Positions 34,223-46,614 of a DNA stretch of 64,000 bases are shown here, piece after piece (within the stretch, counting starts at the first letter, position 1; every line of letters begins with the position of its first letter). This DNA is from Cyanobium gracile PCC 6307. Its GTDB lineage: Bacteria > Cyanobacteriota > Cyanobacteriia > PCC-6307 > Cyanobiaceae. The translations under genes and the position numbers were made by a program. The notes beneath the pieces are model-generated. The model worked only from the letters and a program-made list of their open reading frames with translations. It did not search any database and was not told the origin of the DNA. The DNA lies in assembly GCF_000316515.1 (NCBI RefSeq), contig NC_019675.1, forward strand, positions 682,001 through 746,000, written 5' to 3'.

Positions 34223-37200
34223 TCACACCACCAGCACCGCTTCGTTCTTCGCCTGCTGCGCCTCGTCCCGCTGCTCCGGTGTGCGCCCGTTGGCCTCGGG
34301 GATCTGGCCGGCCATGGCGGAGAGCCAGGCCATCAGCTGCTCGACCTGCTGGGCGGGGGACAGGGCCCCCAGGCCCCGGGCCAGCACCTTGGCGGTGCTG
34401 CCGGCGCCGCCCTGGTACACCAGCCGGCCGTGCAGGTGCTGGGGCAGGGCCTGGCGCAGGCGGCGGAAGGCGGGTTCCTCCATCGGCGTCTCCAGGGCGA
34501 TGTTGGGCTTCTCCGGCTTGATCCGGGAGAAGCCGCAGCGGCGGGCCAGCAGCTTCAGTTCCATCAGCTCCAACAGGCTCTGCACCGGCGCCGGAATCGG
34601 GCCGTAGCGGTCGGCCCAGCCGGCGGCCAGCTCCACCAGGGCCGCCTTGCCGCCACATTCGGCGGCGGCGCGGTAGGCGGCCATCTTCTCGTCGGCTTCG
34701 GTGATCCAGTCGGCCGGGATGAAGGCCGTCACCGGCAGGTCGATCTGGGTCTCATCCACCGCCGGGATGTCCTGGCCCTGGATCTCGGCCAGGCAGTCCT
34801 GCAGCATCTCCATGTAGAGGTCGAAGCCGATCGCCTCCATCTGGCCGCTCTGCTCCACCCCCAGCAGGTTGCCCACCCCACGGATCTCCATGTCGCGCAT
34901 GGCCAGCTGGTAGCCGGAGCCCAGCTGGGCGAACTCCTGGATCGCCCGCAGCCGCTGGCGGGCCGCCTCACTCAGGGAGGCATCGCCCGGATAGAACAGC
35001 CATGCGTGGGCCTGGATGCCGCTGCGGCCCACCCGGCCCCGAAGCTGGTACAGCTGGGCCAGACCGAACCTGTGGGCGTCCTCCACCAGGATCGTGTTCA
35101 CCCGGGGGATGTCGAGGCCGCTCTCGATGATCGTGGTGCAGAGCATCACGTCGGCCTCGCCGGCGTTGAAGGCCACCATGGCGCTCTCCAGTTCCCCCTC
35201 CGGCATCTGGCCGTGGGCCACCTGCAGCCGCAGCCCCGGCAGCATCGCCCGCAGCTGGCCCGCCACCTCCTCGATGCCCTCCACCCGCGGCACTACGTAA
35301 AACACCTGGCCGCCGCGGTCGAGCTCCTGGCGGATGGCGCTGCGCACCGCCTCCTCATCGAGGCTGGCCAGGTGGGTCTTGATCGGGCGCCGCAGGGGCG
35401 GCGGCGTGGTGATCAGGCTCATCTCCCGCACCCCTGAGAGGCTCATATACAGGGTGCGCGGGATCGGCGTGGCCGAAAGCGTCAGCACGTCGACGTCCTT
35501 GCGCAGCGCCTTGATTTTCTCCTTCTGATTCACACCGAAGCGCTGCTCCTCGTCCACCACCAGCAGGCCCAGCTGGCGGAAGGCGGTGCCCTTGCCGAGC
35601 AGCTGGTGGGTGCCCACCACCACATCGGTGTTGCCCTTGGCCAGGTCGTCGAGGATCGTCTTGCGCTCGGCCGCGGTGCGGAAGCGGTTAAGAAGGGCCA
35701 CCTTGAGCGGGTAGGGGGCGAAGCGCTCGCTCAGGGTGCGCCAGTGCTGCTGGGCCAGCACGGTGGTGGGGGCCAGCAGGGCGCACTGCTTGCCGGCGGT
35801 GACCGCCTTGAAGATCGCCCGGATGGCGACCTCCGTCTTGCCGAAGCCCACATCGCCGCACACCAGCCGGTCCATCGGCTGGTCCCGCTCCATGTCGCGC
35901 TTGACGTCCACGATTGCCTTGAGCTGGTCGGGGGTGGGGTCGTAGGGGAAGGAATCCTCCAGTTCCCCCTGCCAGGGGCCGTCGGGGGGGAAGGCAAAGC
36001 CCGGTGCCTTGTGGCGCTCGGCGTAGAGCTTCACCAGATCCATCGCCACCTTGGCCACCGCCTTGCGGGCCCGCTCCTTGGCCTTGGTCCAGGCCGTGCC
36101 GCCCATGCGGTTAAGTTCCGGCGGGCTGTCGCTGCTGGCCCGGTAGCGGCCCAGGCTGCCCAGCTGGTCGGCGGCCACCCGCAGCAGCCCGTCGGCGTAC
36201 TGCACCACCAGGTAGTCGCGGGCCTCGCCGCCGATGGCCAGCTTCTCCAGCTTCAGGAAACGGCCGATGCCGTGGTTGCGGTGCACCACGAAGTCGCCGG
36301 GGAGCATCTTGTTGGGATCCACCGTGCGGCTGGCCGCCTTGCGCCGCCGGCGCACGTAGCCGCCGGCGGCCAGGCTGTGCTGGCCAAAGATCTCCCGGTC
36401 GGTGAACAGCACCAGCTTCCATGCCGGCAGCTGGAACCCCTCCAGTTCGGCGGTGCCGCGCAGCTTGAGGGCCACTGGTGTGGCCTGCTCCACCAGCCGC
36501 TCGATGGCCGGGAAGTCGCGGGCGTTGGGAACGAAGCGGGTGACACAGTCGTGCTCCTCCAGCAGGGCCACGGCCCGTGACGGCTGGGCCGAGACGATCC
36601 AGAGCCGGGCCTTCTCGCGCAGGTGCCCCTTGATCTGCTCCGCCAGGCGGCCGAACTGGTTGGGATGGGCCGGCACCGGCCGGCTGGCCAGGTCGAGCAC
36701 GTTCGGGTGGCGGTCGCTCTCGTGCAGCTCCGCCAGATCGAAGCCTGTGAACGCCTCCGCCTCCGCCAGGGCCGCCGCGATCGGCCTGTGCAGCAAGCCC
36801 GGCAGGGGCAGGGGCGGCTCGCCTTCGGCAGCCTTCACCACCTCACCGTGGTGCTCGGTGGCATGGTCGAACCATTGCTGGCCATGGGCCAGGCACTGGC
36901 GCCGCTCATCGATCGCCACCAGGGTGCCGGCGGGCAGGTAATCGAGCAGGGAGGCCGGTGTTTCCCAGGCCAGGCCCATCAGCCGCCGCATCCCCTCCGG
37001 CGTGCCGCCCTCCAGCAGCTGGTCGAGGGCGGCGGGCTCCAGCAGCCGCTCCAGGCCGTCGGGCATCCGCTGCCGCAGGGCCTCGGCGATCAGGGGGGCG
37101 TAGCTGGTGGGGGTGAGGCGCACCCGCTCAATCACATCCAGGGAGCGCTGGGTGGCCGGATCGAACTCCCGCAGCTTCTCCAGGTCTTCACCGAAGAGCT

Positions 37201-37813
37201 CCAGCCGCACCGGCAGCTCGGCGCTGACCGGAAACACATCAACGATGTCGCCCCGGCGGCTCCAGGTGCCCTCCTGCTCGATCGTGGGCACCTTCTCGTA
37301 GCCCAGGCCGGCCAGGATGAGGGCCAGCTGCTCCAGATCCAGCCGATCGCCCCGGCGCAGGGTGAGGCAGCGGGCCGCCAGCTGGGGCGGCGGCGGCAGG
37401 TGGGGCTGCAGGGCCCGCTCGGTGGCGACCACGGCGAAGCGGCCACCGCCGCCGGCACCCGAAGCCCCCTCCCCGTCGCCCACCAGCTCGGCCAGCACCT
37501 GCAGCTGGCCCCAGGTGATCTCGCTGGTGGGGTCGAAGGGTTCGTAGGGGGAGCCCTCGCTGGTGGGATAGAGCTGACACAGGGGCCAGCCCATCAGCTC
37601 CAGCAGGGAGGCCCAGCGGCCCGCCTCCTCCAGGGTCGGCACCACCACGAGCAGGGGGGCCTCGCTGGATCCCGCCATGGCACTGGCCACCAGGGCCCGG
37701 GCCGCCCGTCCCGCCCCACTCAGCCGCAGCCGCTCGGGCCGCTCGCAGCGCGCCCTGACCTCGGCGGTGAGGGTGGCGGCCTGCAGCTGGCGCACAAGGG
37801 CGTGGAGGGGCAT
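34223..37813 (-). CDS. mfd: Transcription-repair coupling factor
   Basis: A 1196-residue protein from the ATG at 37813, close to the usual 1150-1180. The UvrB-like N-terminal module includes [14 protein letters not shown] and [18 protein letters not shown]; the RNA-polymerase-interacting CarD-like domain contains [20 protein letters not shown]. The RecG-like translocase has Walker [13 protein letters not shown], the DEEQ box VVDEEQRFG, and motifs SATPIPRT and RGRVGRS. The C-terminal TRCF domain follows ([18 protein letters not shown]). It removes stalled RNA polymerase at lesions and recruits UvrA. It is divergent from the metalloprotease-like gene. Confidence 0.96.
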   Translation of the reverse strand: MPLHALVRQLQAATLTAEVRARCERPERLRLSGAGRAARALVASAMAGSSEAPLLVVVPTLEEAGRWASLLELMGWPLCQLYPTSEGSPYEPFDPTSEITWGQLQVLAELVGDGEGASGAGGGGRFAVVATERALQPHLPPPPQLAARCLTLRRGDRLDLEQLALILAGLGYEKVPTIEQEGTWSRRGDIVDVFPVSAELPVRLELFGEDLEKLREFDPATQRSLDVIERVRLTPTSYAPLIAEALRQRMPDGLERLLEPAALDQLLEGGTPEGMRRLMGLAWETPASLLDYLPAGTLVAIDERRQCLAHGQQWFDHATEHHGEVVKAAEGEPPLPLPGLLHRPIAAALAEAEAFTGFDLAELHESDRHPNVLDLASRPVPAHPNQFGRLAEQIKGHLREKARLWIVSAQPSRAVALLEEHDCVTRFVPNARDFPAIERLVEQATPVALKLRGTAELEGFQLPAWKLVLFTDREIFGQHSLAAGGYVRRRRKAASRTVDPNKMLPGDFVVHRNHGIGRFLKLEKLAIGGEARDYLVVQYADGLLRVAADQLGSLGRYRASSDSPPELNRMGGTAWTKAKERARKAVAKVAMDLVKLYAERHKAPGFAFPPDGPWQGELEDSFPYDPTPDQLKAIVDVKRDMERDQPMDRLVCGDVGFGKTEVAIRAIFKAVTAGKQCALLAPTTVLAQQHWRTLSERFAPYPLKVALLNRFRTAAERKTILDDLAKGNTDVVVGTHQLLGKGTAFRQLGLLVVDEEQRFGVNQKEKIKALRKDVDVLTLSATPIPRTLYMSLSGVREMSLITTPPPLRRPIKTHLASLDEEAVRSAIRQELDRGGQVFYVVPRVEGIEEVAGQLRAMLPGLRLQVAHGQMPEGELESAMVAFNAGEADVMLCTTIIESGLDIPRVNTILVEDAHRFGLAQLYQLRGRVGRSGIQAHAWLFYPGDASLSEAARQRLRAIQEFAQLGSGYQLAMRDMEIRGVGNLLGVEQSGQMEAIGFDLYMEMLQDCLAEIQGQDIPAVDETQIDLPVTAFIPADWITEADEKMAAYRAAAECGGKAALVELAAGWADRYGPIPAPVQSLLELMELKLLARRCGFSRIKPEKPNIALETPMEEPAFRRLRQALPQHLHGRLVYQGGAGSTAKVLARGLGALSPAQQVEQLMAWLSAMAGQIPEANGRTPEQRDEAQQAKNEAVLVV

Positions 37814-37915
37814 CGCGAGGATGGGATCAAACCGGTGGCGATCCTCGCAACCACCGCACACCGCCGCGACGTCCCGGCCCCTTTGCCGTCATGCTGGTGG
37901 CCGGTCTGCCGAGCG

Positions 37916-38797
37916 ATGGCCCGCTTCCGTTGTCCCACCTGCCGCGGTCGTCCCCTGCGGATGGAGCATCCCTACACGGGCCTCCCCCGCTGCGGGCGCT
38001 GCGGGGACCTGCTCGAGCCGAAGCCCCGCCATGGCCGCGCCTGGGGGCTGGCCGGCGGGGTGGCCGTGCTGGTGCTGGGGGGAGCCGCCCTCTCCGGCCT
38101 GCTCGAGCCAATGGGCAGCCTGCCCGAGCAGGCGCCCGAGATCACCACCCGCCTGCTGGAGCGCTTCGATCCGGCCCCCGATCCGAGCCTGCGGCCGATG
38201 GCCCTGATCGAGGGGGGCCTGCTGGAGGACCTCAAGGAGGCCGACCGGCAGTGGATCCCCAGAGCCGAACCCCTGGCCGGCGGAGGTATCCGCTTCCTCT
38301 ACCGCCGCCGGGCCGGTGAACCCGAACTCTCGGTGGATGAGCTGCAGGCGCTGATCGACGCCCCACCGGACCACGACGAGAAGCGCCGCGCCATCGCCGA
38401 GCTGCTGAGCGTTCTCGAGCAGGCCGGGGTGCAGGTGCAGCTGGCGGAACCGAGAAAGACGGGGGCCGCCGGGGAATGGGACCACGCCGCCCGCACCCTG
38501 CGGATCAAGCCCGCCGTGGTCGACAAGGGCACCGTGGATTTCGCCCAGGTGCTGAACCACGAGGCGATCCATGTGGCCCAGAGCTGTGCGGCGGGTGGCC
38601 TGCGCTCCGTTCCCCGAACCCTGGGGCTGAGCCAGGAGGTGCCGGCGGAACTGAAGCTCCACCTCGACGATCCCCTCTACGCCGGGGCCTCCGACTGGGA
38701 GAAGGGCCTGGAGCGCGAGGCCTACGCCAATCAGCGCCAGATCGAGCTGGGCGCCACCCTGGTGCGCAGCCATTGCCGCGTCCGCGCCACGGGCTGA
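37916..38797 (+). CDS. Membrane-anchored zinc-ribbon protein with HExxH metallopeptidase-like domain
   Basis: A 293-residue protein from the ATG at 37916. A zinc ribbon (CPTC at 6-9, CGRC at 26-29) precedes one TM helix (about 43-63). The C-terminal domain contains NHEAIHVAQSC, an HExxH at 215-219, and LEREAYANQ, whose Glu (266 or 268) could be a third zinc ligand. The topology suggests an N-terminal cytoplasmic ribbon and a periplasmic or lumenal peptidase-like domain. I do not know a characterised member; the neighbours (mfd, gap1) give no hint. Activity is inferred from the motif only. Confidence 0.7.
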   Translation: MARFRCPTCRGRPLRMEHPYTGLPRCGRCGDLLEPKPRHGRAWGLAGGVAVLVLGGAALSGLLEPMGSLPEQAPEITTRLLERFDPAPDPSLRPMALIEGGLLEDLKEADRQWIPRAEPLAGGGIRFLYRRRAGEPELSVDELQALIDAPPDHDEKRRAIAELLSVLEQAGVQVQLAEPRKTGAAGEWDHAARTLRIKPAVVDKGTVDFAQVLNHEAIHVAQSCAAGGLRSVPRTLGLSQEVPAELKLHLDDPLYAGASDWEKGLEREAYANQRQIELGATLVRSHCRVRATG

Positions 38798-38822
38798 GGA
38801 GCGGGTGGAGCGGCTGGGGCCC

Positions 38823-40030
<1,208 letters not shown>

Positions 40031-40834
40031 TCAGTCCTCGAGGCCCGGGGTCGCCGGCTCCTCTGCGGCGGCCCGCATCGTCTCCTCCTCCAGCAGCATG
40101 TTGAAGCGCAGCAGATCGGCGTCCTTCAGCTGCTGGCGGCTGCTGACGCCCATCCGCTTCTCGAGGAAGCTCCGGCCCATGCTCCCGTCCCAGCCCAGCA
40201 GCTGCAGCAGCTGGTTGCACTGCTCGAGCAGGTCGGCCCGCCGCAGCGGCACCGCCGCCGTGGTGGGGTCGCAGCCGGGCTCGAGGGTCTCGATCGCCTG
40301 CAGGTAGGCGATCAGGTCGGCGTAGACGGTGATGCGGTCGCGGCTGGGGTGGCCGAAGCAGCGCTGCAGATAGGCGGCCTCCCGCTCCCGGTCCCAGCCG
40401 AGGCGGCGCAGCTGCAGATCCAGATGGGTGAGTTCGGCACTCCAGTCCTGGGGTTCTTCCGCGGGACTCGGGGAGGCGGGCAAGGGCGCCACTGCCGCGG
40501 GAGCCGCAGGCGCGGGCTCCGGTGGTGCGGGCACCGGTGGCACGGGCACCGGTGGCGCGGGCGCTGGAGGTGAAGCCGGCGCTTCCGGCGCCGGGGGTGG
40601 GGTCCGGGCGGCAGGAGCCCGGCCCGCTGCGGCAGGAGCCAGCCCAGCAGCTTCAGGGGCCGGTCCGGAGCACTGGAGATGGGCCAGGAGGCGGGCCCTG
40701 GCCCGGTCTTCGGCTTCTTCGGCATCCCCCGCCTCCCCCAGGGCGCTGCCCAGGAAGCGTTCCCCGTCACGGGCCGAGACCAGCACGACGCGGCGGCCGC
40801 CGTCGCAGTGCAGCAGTCGGACCTGAACGTGCAT
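40031..40834 (-). CDS. Cyanobacterial conserved hypothetical protein with Pro-rich linker
   Basis: A 267-residue protein from the ATG at 40834. N-terminal block MHVQVRLLHCDGGRRVVLV (about 1-60) looks conserved. A long Pro/Ala linker (about 65-130) is low complexity. The C-terminal block contains LTHLDLQLRRLGWDREREA and, further on, CNQLLQLLGWDGSMGRSFL, two similar helical units with an LGWD core, suggesting an internal duplication. No catalytic motif or membrane segment. Family not recognised beyond being cyanobacterium-like. Confidence 0.72.
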   Translation of the reverse strand: MHVQVRLLHCDGGRRVVLVSARDGERFLGSALGEAGDAEEAEDRARARLLAHLQCSGPAPEAAGLAPAAAGRAPAARTPPPAPEAPASPPAPAPPVPVPPVPAPPEPAPAAPAAVAPLPASPSPAEEPQDWSAELTHLDLQLRRLGWDREREAAYLQRCFGHPSRDRITVYADLIAYLQAIETLEPGCDPTTAAVPLRRADLLEQCNQLLQLLGWDGSMGRSFLEKRMGVSSRQQLKDADLLRFNMLLEEETMRAAAEEPATPGLED

Positions 40835-40905
40835 GGGGGCGGGAGGCACCGACGGTCTTTCTAGAGTGCTCCTTTGAAGCCTCCAGGGCCGAGCGAACGC
40901 CAGGA

Positions 40906-41709
40906 ATGGAAGTGGAATCGGTGGAGAGCCTCACGCCCCTGCTGCAGCCACTGCTGCAGGAGGCGGACCAGTGGGGCGAGGTGCTGCTGCTGCTCCTCCT
41001 GCTGGTGGGGCTGGAGGCGGTGCTCTCCGCCGACAACGCCATCGCCCTGGCCGCCATCTCCCGGCGGCTGCATGATCCGGTGCGGCAGCGCATGGCCCTG
41101 AATCTGGGCCTGGTGCTGGCGTTGATCTTCCGGCTGGCCCTGATCGCCCTGGCCAGCCAGGTGCTGGCCTTCTGGCCCCTGCAGCTGCTGGCTTCGGCCT
41201 ACCTCCTTTGGCTCTGCGGCCGCCACCTTCTCGGCAAGGACGACGGTGCCGACGACAACGGTGCCGGCCAGGAAGCGGCAGCGGCCGACCCCGCCGCTCC
41301 CGCTTCCCACCACGGCCCGGGCCACCCCCACCACGGCGCCACCCTGGGCTCCATCGTGGCCACCCTGGCCCTCACCGACCTGGCCTTCTCCCTGGACAGC
41401 GTCTCGGCAGCGGTGGCGGTGACCGACCGGCTGCCTCTGGTGATGGCCGGCGGGGTGATCGGCATCCTCGCCCTGCGGCTCACGGCCGAGCTGTTCCTGC
41501 GCTGGCTGGAGATCTTCCCCCACCTGGAGACCGCCGGCTACCTGGCCGTGGGCCTGGTGGGCCTGAAGCTGCTGCTGCGCCTGGTGCTGCCGGCCGTGGA
41601 GGTGCCGGAATGGGCCCTGCTGCTGGTGGTGGCGGGCCTGTTCGCCTGGGGCTTCTCCCTGCGCATGGAGTCGTCGTCCCTGCCCGGACCGGGCAGCGGC
41701 GACGCCTGA
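40906..41709 (+). CDS. TerC-family integral membrane protein
   Basis: A 267-residue protein from the ATG at 40906 with about seven hydrophobic helices. The two acidic family motifs are LSADNAIALAAIS (helix 2) and LAFSLDSVSAAVAV (second half). A His-rich cytoplasmic loop (SHHGPGHPHHG) could bind metal. TerC proteins are metal-ion transporters, several exporting Mn2+ or loading it into exoenzymes; a plant homologue supports thylakoid assembly. The substrate here is not known. It is followed at 14 bp by the DUF6464 gene. Confidence 0.88.
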   Translation: MEVESVESLTPLLQPLLQEADQWGEVLLLLLLLVGLEAVLSADNAIALAAISRRLHDPVRQRMALNLGLVLALIFRLALIALASQVLAFWPLQLLASAYLLWLCGRHLLGKDDGADDNGAGQEAAAADPAAPASHHGPGHPHHGATLGSIVATLALTDLAFSLDSVSAAVAVTDRLPLVMAGGVIGILALRLTAELFLRWLEIFPHLETAGYLAVGLVGLKLLLRLVLPAVEVPEWALLLVVAGLFAWGFSLRMESSSLPGPGSGDA

Positions 41710-41722
41710 GGCCAGCGGAGCG

Positions 41723-42070
41723 ATGCGGATCGAACTGCGCCAGATCGACTCGGACCGGCTGATCACCACGATCGAGATCGACGACCTTGGCGACGTGCCT
41801 AACCCGGGTCGCTGGCTGACCGTCGACGCGGGCAGCTTCCTGGTGCTGCAGCGCCGCCACCGCTACCGCCTGCGGCAGGGCCACTACGAGCTGGCGACAG
41901 TGGCGCTGCAGGTGAAGCCCCAGCGACGGCCAGCCGATGCTCTCTGGTGGAACGGGACCTGGGTGATCGGTGACCCCCACTGCCGCTTCAACGCCCGCAG
42001 TCCCCTGCTGCGCTGTGCGGTGCTGCCGGAAGGCCCCTGCGAGCGCTGCAGCCATCGCACACCCTGCTGA
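41723..42070 (+). CDS. DUF6464 family protein
   Basis: A 115-residue protein. The C-terminal motif [18 protein letters not shown], followed by [11 protein letters not shown], gives the four-cysteine arrangement of DUF6464, a cyanobacterial family likely to bind a metal. The N-terminal half is beta-rich ([17 protein letters not shown]). Unknown function. It starts 14 bp after the TerC gene and is followed by the helicase after 4 bp, so the three may form one unit. Confidence 0.82.
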   Translation: MRIELRQIDSDRLITTIEIDDLGDVPNPGRWLTVDAGSFLVLQRRHRYRLRQGHYELATVALQVKPQRRPADALWWNGTWVIGDPHCRFNARSPLLRCAVLPEGPCERCSHRTPC

Positions 42071-42074
42071 GGCG

Positions 42075-43553
<1,479 letters not shown>

Positions 43554-43619
43554 ACGGCAGTGGTTGTGACAGCCTCCGCCGCCTCCCTAGGGTGAAGTGA
43601 GGATCTGCCTCCTTCCGAC

Positions 43620-43817
43620 ATGCCCTACGAACCCGGATCCACCCAGTGCCGCGTGCTGATCGACTGCAAGGCCCAGATCGAAGGCATGCTTCTCGCGCTG
43701 GAACGCATCGACAACAGCCGCCACATCCGTGACCAGCTGGTGGCCGTGCACAACCAGCTGGAGGGGCTGCACGAACTGCACCGGCGCCAGCCGGAGGAGC
43801 TTGCCTCCGGCAGCTGA
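43620..43817 (+). CDS. Small hypothetical protein, 65 residues
   Basis: An ATG at 43620 opens 65 codons coding a helical polar protein (DCKAQIEGMLLALERIDN, then VHNQLEGLHELHRRQPEEL). The composition and lack of overlap with other genes support it, and it lies 66 bp after the helicase stop. Two cysteines occur early. Probably an amphipathic helical bundle; no family recognised. Confidence 0.6.
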   Translation: MPYEPGSTQCRVLIDCKAQIEGMLLALERIDNSRHIRDQLVAVHNQLEGLHELHRRQPEELASGS

Positions 43818-43850
43818 ACCCGCAGCGGAGGCCGCCCGCCCGGGGCAGGC

Positions 43851-44048
43851 TCATCCAGCCCCAGACCTCTCCTCCCCCCGGGCACGGTGCTCCCATCCCT
43901 GGCAGGCCGCATAGGCACCGGCCAGGGTGGGGCTCATCACCCGCTGTCCCGGGCTGAGCTCATGGCTCGCCACGTAGCACCCCAAGGTGTCTCGGAAAAT
44001 CCGGCAGCCGGAGCCCGTGCTGTTGACGAAGGAAAGATCGCTGGCCAT
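43851..44048 (-). CDS. Small cysteine-containing hypothetical protein, 65 residues
   Basis: From the ATG at 44048 (another at 44063), a 65-residue frame encodes SFVNSTGSGCRIFRDTLGCY with two spaced cysteines, then SHELSPGQRVMSPTLAGAYA and a third Cys. Its upstream side contains TTGACG (44134-44129, minus), a possible -35, without a convincing -10. It faces the 43620 gene, their stops separated by 33 bp. Supported by codon bias only. Confidence 0.5.
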   Translation of the reverse strand: MASDLSFVNSTGSGCRIFRDTLGCYVASHELSPGQRVMSPTLAGAYAACQGWEHRARGEERSGAG

Positions 44049-44156
44049 GGCATCCCCACCCATTCACTGGTTTCGGTCTACTGCCTGCGTCGGCGGTCCA
44101 ACACTGAGACAGCAGTAAGGGAACAAAACGTCAAGACCCCTTGCCGAATCAGTGGA

Positions 44157-45215
44157 TCAGGGAGTATTTGCACCGATCCGATCGCCGGCCCCCAGCCCCA
44201 GCTGCTGGATCAGTGCCTGCCCCTCGCTCGGTCGCCGTCCCGCCAGCTGGGCCTGGCGCAGCAGCACAGGACAGCCACCGGTGGCCACCACCAGCCCCTC
44301 CCCTTCCTCTACCGCGAGCACGGTGCCAGGACCAGCCCCTGTCGAGCCACCCGCCGCCGTCCCGTCCTGGCCGGGGCTGCCCCAGCGCTCGGCCAGGGCA
44401 GCGGCCACCGGTGTGAGTTGGTCGGCCAGGCGGGTGACCAGCGGCTCGGTGGCCAGCAGCTTCAGCCGCTCGGCCCCCCAGGGGCAGGAGGCGTTGGGGT
44501 GGAGCCCCATCACACGACGATGGATGGCCAGGGCGGAGCTGCTCCAGTTCACCAGGGTGTCCTCCTTGGTGAGCTGGCGGGCGTGGCTCACCCCATCGGC
44601 CGCCTGGGGACGCACCCCGAGGCGGGCGAGTCGGTCTTGCTCCGGTCCGGCACCCACCGCCTCGATCAGGGGCAGGGCCTCCACCAGCAGATCCCCGGTG
44701 AGGCGCGCCAGCCGTTCCGACAGCTGGCCGGCGTTCTGCAGCAGGGGAATGGAGAGGCGCCGCTCCAGCAGCACCGGGCCAGTGTCGAGACCCTCCTCCA
44801 TGGCCATGATCCCGACGCCGGTCTCGCCATCCCCCTCCAGCAGGGCCCACTGGATCGGCGCCGCCCCCCGCCAGCGGGGCAGCAGGGAGCCGTGGCCATT
44901 CCAGCAGCCCAGGGGGGGCTGGGAGAGCACCGCCGGCGGCAGGATCTGGCCGAAGGCCACCACCACCGACACCTCCGCCCCCAGGGCAGCCAGCTCCTGC
45001 TGGCAGGCCAGGTCGCGGCGGATCCGCTCGGGGGTGAACACCGGCAGACCCAGCTCCAGGGCCCGTTGCTTGACAGGGGAAGGCACCAGGGCCTTGCCCC
45101 GGCCCCGGCGCCGGTCCGGCTGGCTCACCACACCAACGATGCTGTGGCCGGCCTGCCGCAGGGCGTCGAGACTGACCACGGCGTAAGCCGGGGTGCCCCA
45201 GAACAGGATCCTCAC
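44157..45215 (-). CDS. fmt: Methionyl-tRNA formyltransferase
   Basis: A 352-residue enzyme. The N-terminal Rossmann part begins MRILFWGTPAYAVVSLDAL. The catalytic region NGHGSLLPRWRGAAPIQW includes the Asn-x-His and the SLLP loop, and GIMAMEEGLDTGPVLL follows. The C-terminal OB-fold is present. It formylates Met-tRNA(fMet) with 10-formyl-THF to start translation. It lies 1 bp after the tldE-like gene, apparently the last gene of a long minus-strand operon. Confidence 0.94.
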   Translation of the reverse strand: MRILFWGTPAYAVVSLDALRQAGHSIVGVVSQPDRRRGRGKALVPSPVKQRALELGLPVFTPERIRRDLACQQELAALGAEVSVVVAFGQILPPAVLSQPPLGCWNGHGSLLPRWRGAAPIQWALLEGDGETGVGIMAMEEGLDTGPVLLERRLSIPLLQNAGQLSERLARLTGDLLVEALPLIEAVGAGPEQDRLARLGVRPQAADGVSHARQLTKEDTLVNWSSSALAIHRRVMGLHPNASCPWGAERLKLLATEPLVTRLADQLTPVAAALAERWGSPGQDGTAAGGSTGAGPGTVLAVEEGEGLVVATGGCPVLLRQAQLAGRRPSEGQALIQQLGLGAGDRIGANTP

Positions 45216-45216
45216 C

Positions 45217-46611
45217 TCAAGCGTCGCCGGTGATCGAGAGACCCTCCACCCAGACGTGGGGGCAGAGACCGTCGGGGGTCACCTTGGCGGGACCCTCGAA
45301 GCCGACGATGGCCTTGAGCAGGGTGCGGATGTCACCGGCCACGGTGGCGGCCTCGATGGAGCGCGCTGTGCCGCCCTCCACCAGCCAGCCGTCGAAGGGG
45401 AGGGAGAAGGAGCCCTGGCTGGCCTTGACACCGGCATGGAGAGCCGAGAGGGAGTCGATCACCACCAGGCCGTCCCCACCACCGGCACCGGAGGCGAAGC
45501 GGTCGAGGCCCTGGGCGCCCCCGTCGCTGCCGGGGGTGGGGCCGATCTCGAACCAGTCCGGGCCCACCGACACCTTGGCCCCCAGGCCGGCATGGCCCGT
45601 GGGGGCGACCCCGAAGGCGCGGGCCGTGGCCTCCGAGTGGAGGAAATGGCGCAGCACCCCCCCCTCCAGCAGCGACAGGCGGCGGGTGGGGGTACCTTCC
45701 CCGTCGAAGGCGGCCGCACCGACATTGGCCGGATGCAGACCGTTGTCGTGCAGGGAGAAGAAGGGGACCGCCAGCTGCTCGCCCAGGGACTCCCGCCGGC
45801 TGAGGCTGACGCCATCGAGCACGGCGCGGGCATTGAACAGACTGCTGAAGGCGCCGATCAGGTCGAGGAAGGCCTCGGGACTGAAGACGCAGGTGTAGCG
45901 GCCGGTGCGGATCGGGGCGTAATCGAGGTGGGCGATGGTGCGCTCCGCCGCCTCCTGCACGCAGCCGGCCACATCGAGGTCCGAAGCGCCGTAGGCCAGC
46001 CGCACGGCGCCGCTGCTGCGGGGCTTGCGGCCCGTCTCCTCGGCCCGGGCATAGAGATAGAGGGAGGCGGTGGTGAGGCGCTGCTGGCGGCAGGCGCCGG
46101 CACTGTTGATGTAGAGCCGGTCGCTGCTGCGCTGGGCCAGGCCGTTGTAGGGAACCGTGCCGATGGCGGGGTGCCGTCCGAGCAGGTCGCGCTCCGCCTC
46201 CTTGAGGGTGTCGAGCAGGCTGAGGATGCTCACCGGCGGGCGGAGCGGCTGCTCCAGGACCGGCAGCGGCGCGGTGGCCAGGGGGGAGAAGTCGGGCACC
46301 TCATCGACGTTGCCGTAGGCGCTGGCATCGCGGGCCCCGGCCAAGGCCCGGGCCAGGCCGGCGTCGGAGAGGTCGGAGGTGCTGGTGATGCCCACCAGAC
46401 CGTCGTCGTTCCAGACCCGCAGGGTGATGGCACTGCGCTGGGCGCCCTTCATCTGCTTGGCTTCGCCTCGGTCGACCTGGACGGAGGTGTCGGTGCTGCA
46501 GGAGGCGCCCAGGTCCCAGCGGTGGACGCCCTCCCGGTCGGCCAGTTGGTCGAGGCGCTCGCGCAGCACCTCGGCATCGAGGCTGGCGGCCGCTGATTCG
46601 GTGGTGGCCAT
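45217..46611 (-). CDS. TldE/PmbA-type subunit of the TldD-TldE protease
   Basis: A 464-residue TldD/PmbA family protein without the HExxxH zinc motif, hence the non-catalytic TldE/PmbA-like member. It contains the family pattern SLYLYARAEETGRKPRSSG and, near the C-terminus, IEAATVAGDIRTLLKAIVGF. With TldD it forms a heterodimer that degrades unfolded peptides and processes some ribosomal natural products. It is 3 bp downstream of the tldD-like gene, which supports the pairing. Confidence 0.88.
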   Translation of the reverse strand: MATTESAAASLDAEVLRERLDQLADREGVHRWDLGASCSTDTSVQVDRGEAKQMKGAQRSAITLRVWNDDGLVGITSTSDLSDAGLARALAGARDASAYGNVDEVPDFSPLATAPLPVLEQPLRPPVSILSLLDTLKEAERDLLGRHPAIGTVPYNGLAQRSSDRLYINSAGACRQQRLTTASLYLYARAEETGRKPRSSGAVRLAYGASDLDVAGCVQEAAERTIAHLDYAPIRTGRYTCVFSPEAFLDLIGAFSSLFNARAVLDGVSLSRRESLGEQLAVPFFSLHDNGLHPANVGAAAFDGEGTPTRRLSLLEGGVLRHFLHSEATARAFGVAPTGHAGLGAKVSVGPDWFEIGPTPGSDGGAQGLDRFASGAGGGDGLVVIDSLSALHAGVKASQGSFSLPFDGWLVEGGTARSIEAATVAGDIRTLLKAIVGFEGPAKVTPDGLCPHVWVEGLSITGDA

Positions 46612-46614
46612 GAT

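Noticed and set aside
36623..37915. Long plus-strand frame antisense to mfd
   Set aside because: It runs opposite a complete mfd gene and has low-complexity composition; only its continuation from 37916 is a real gene.
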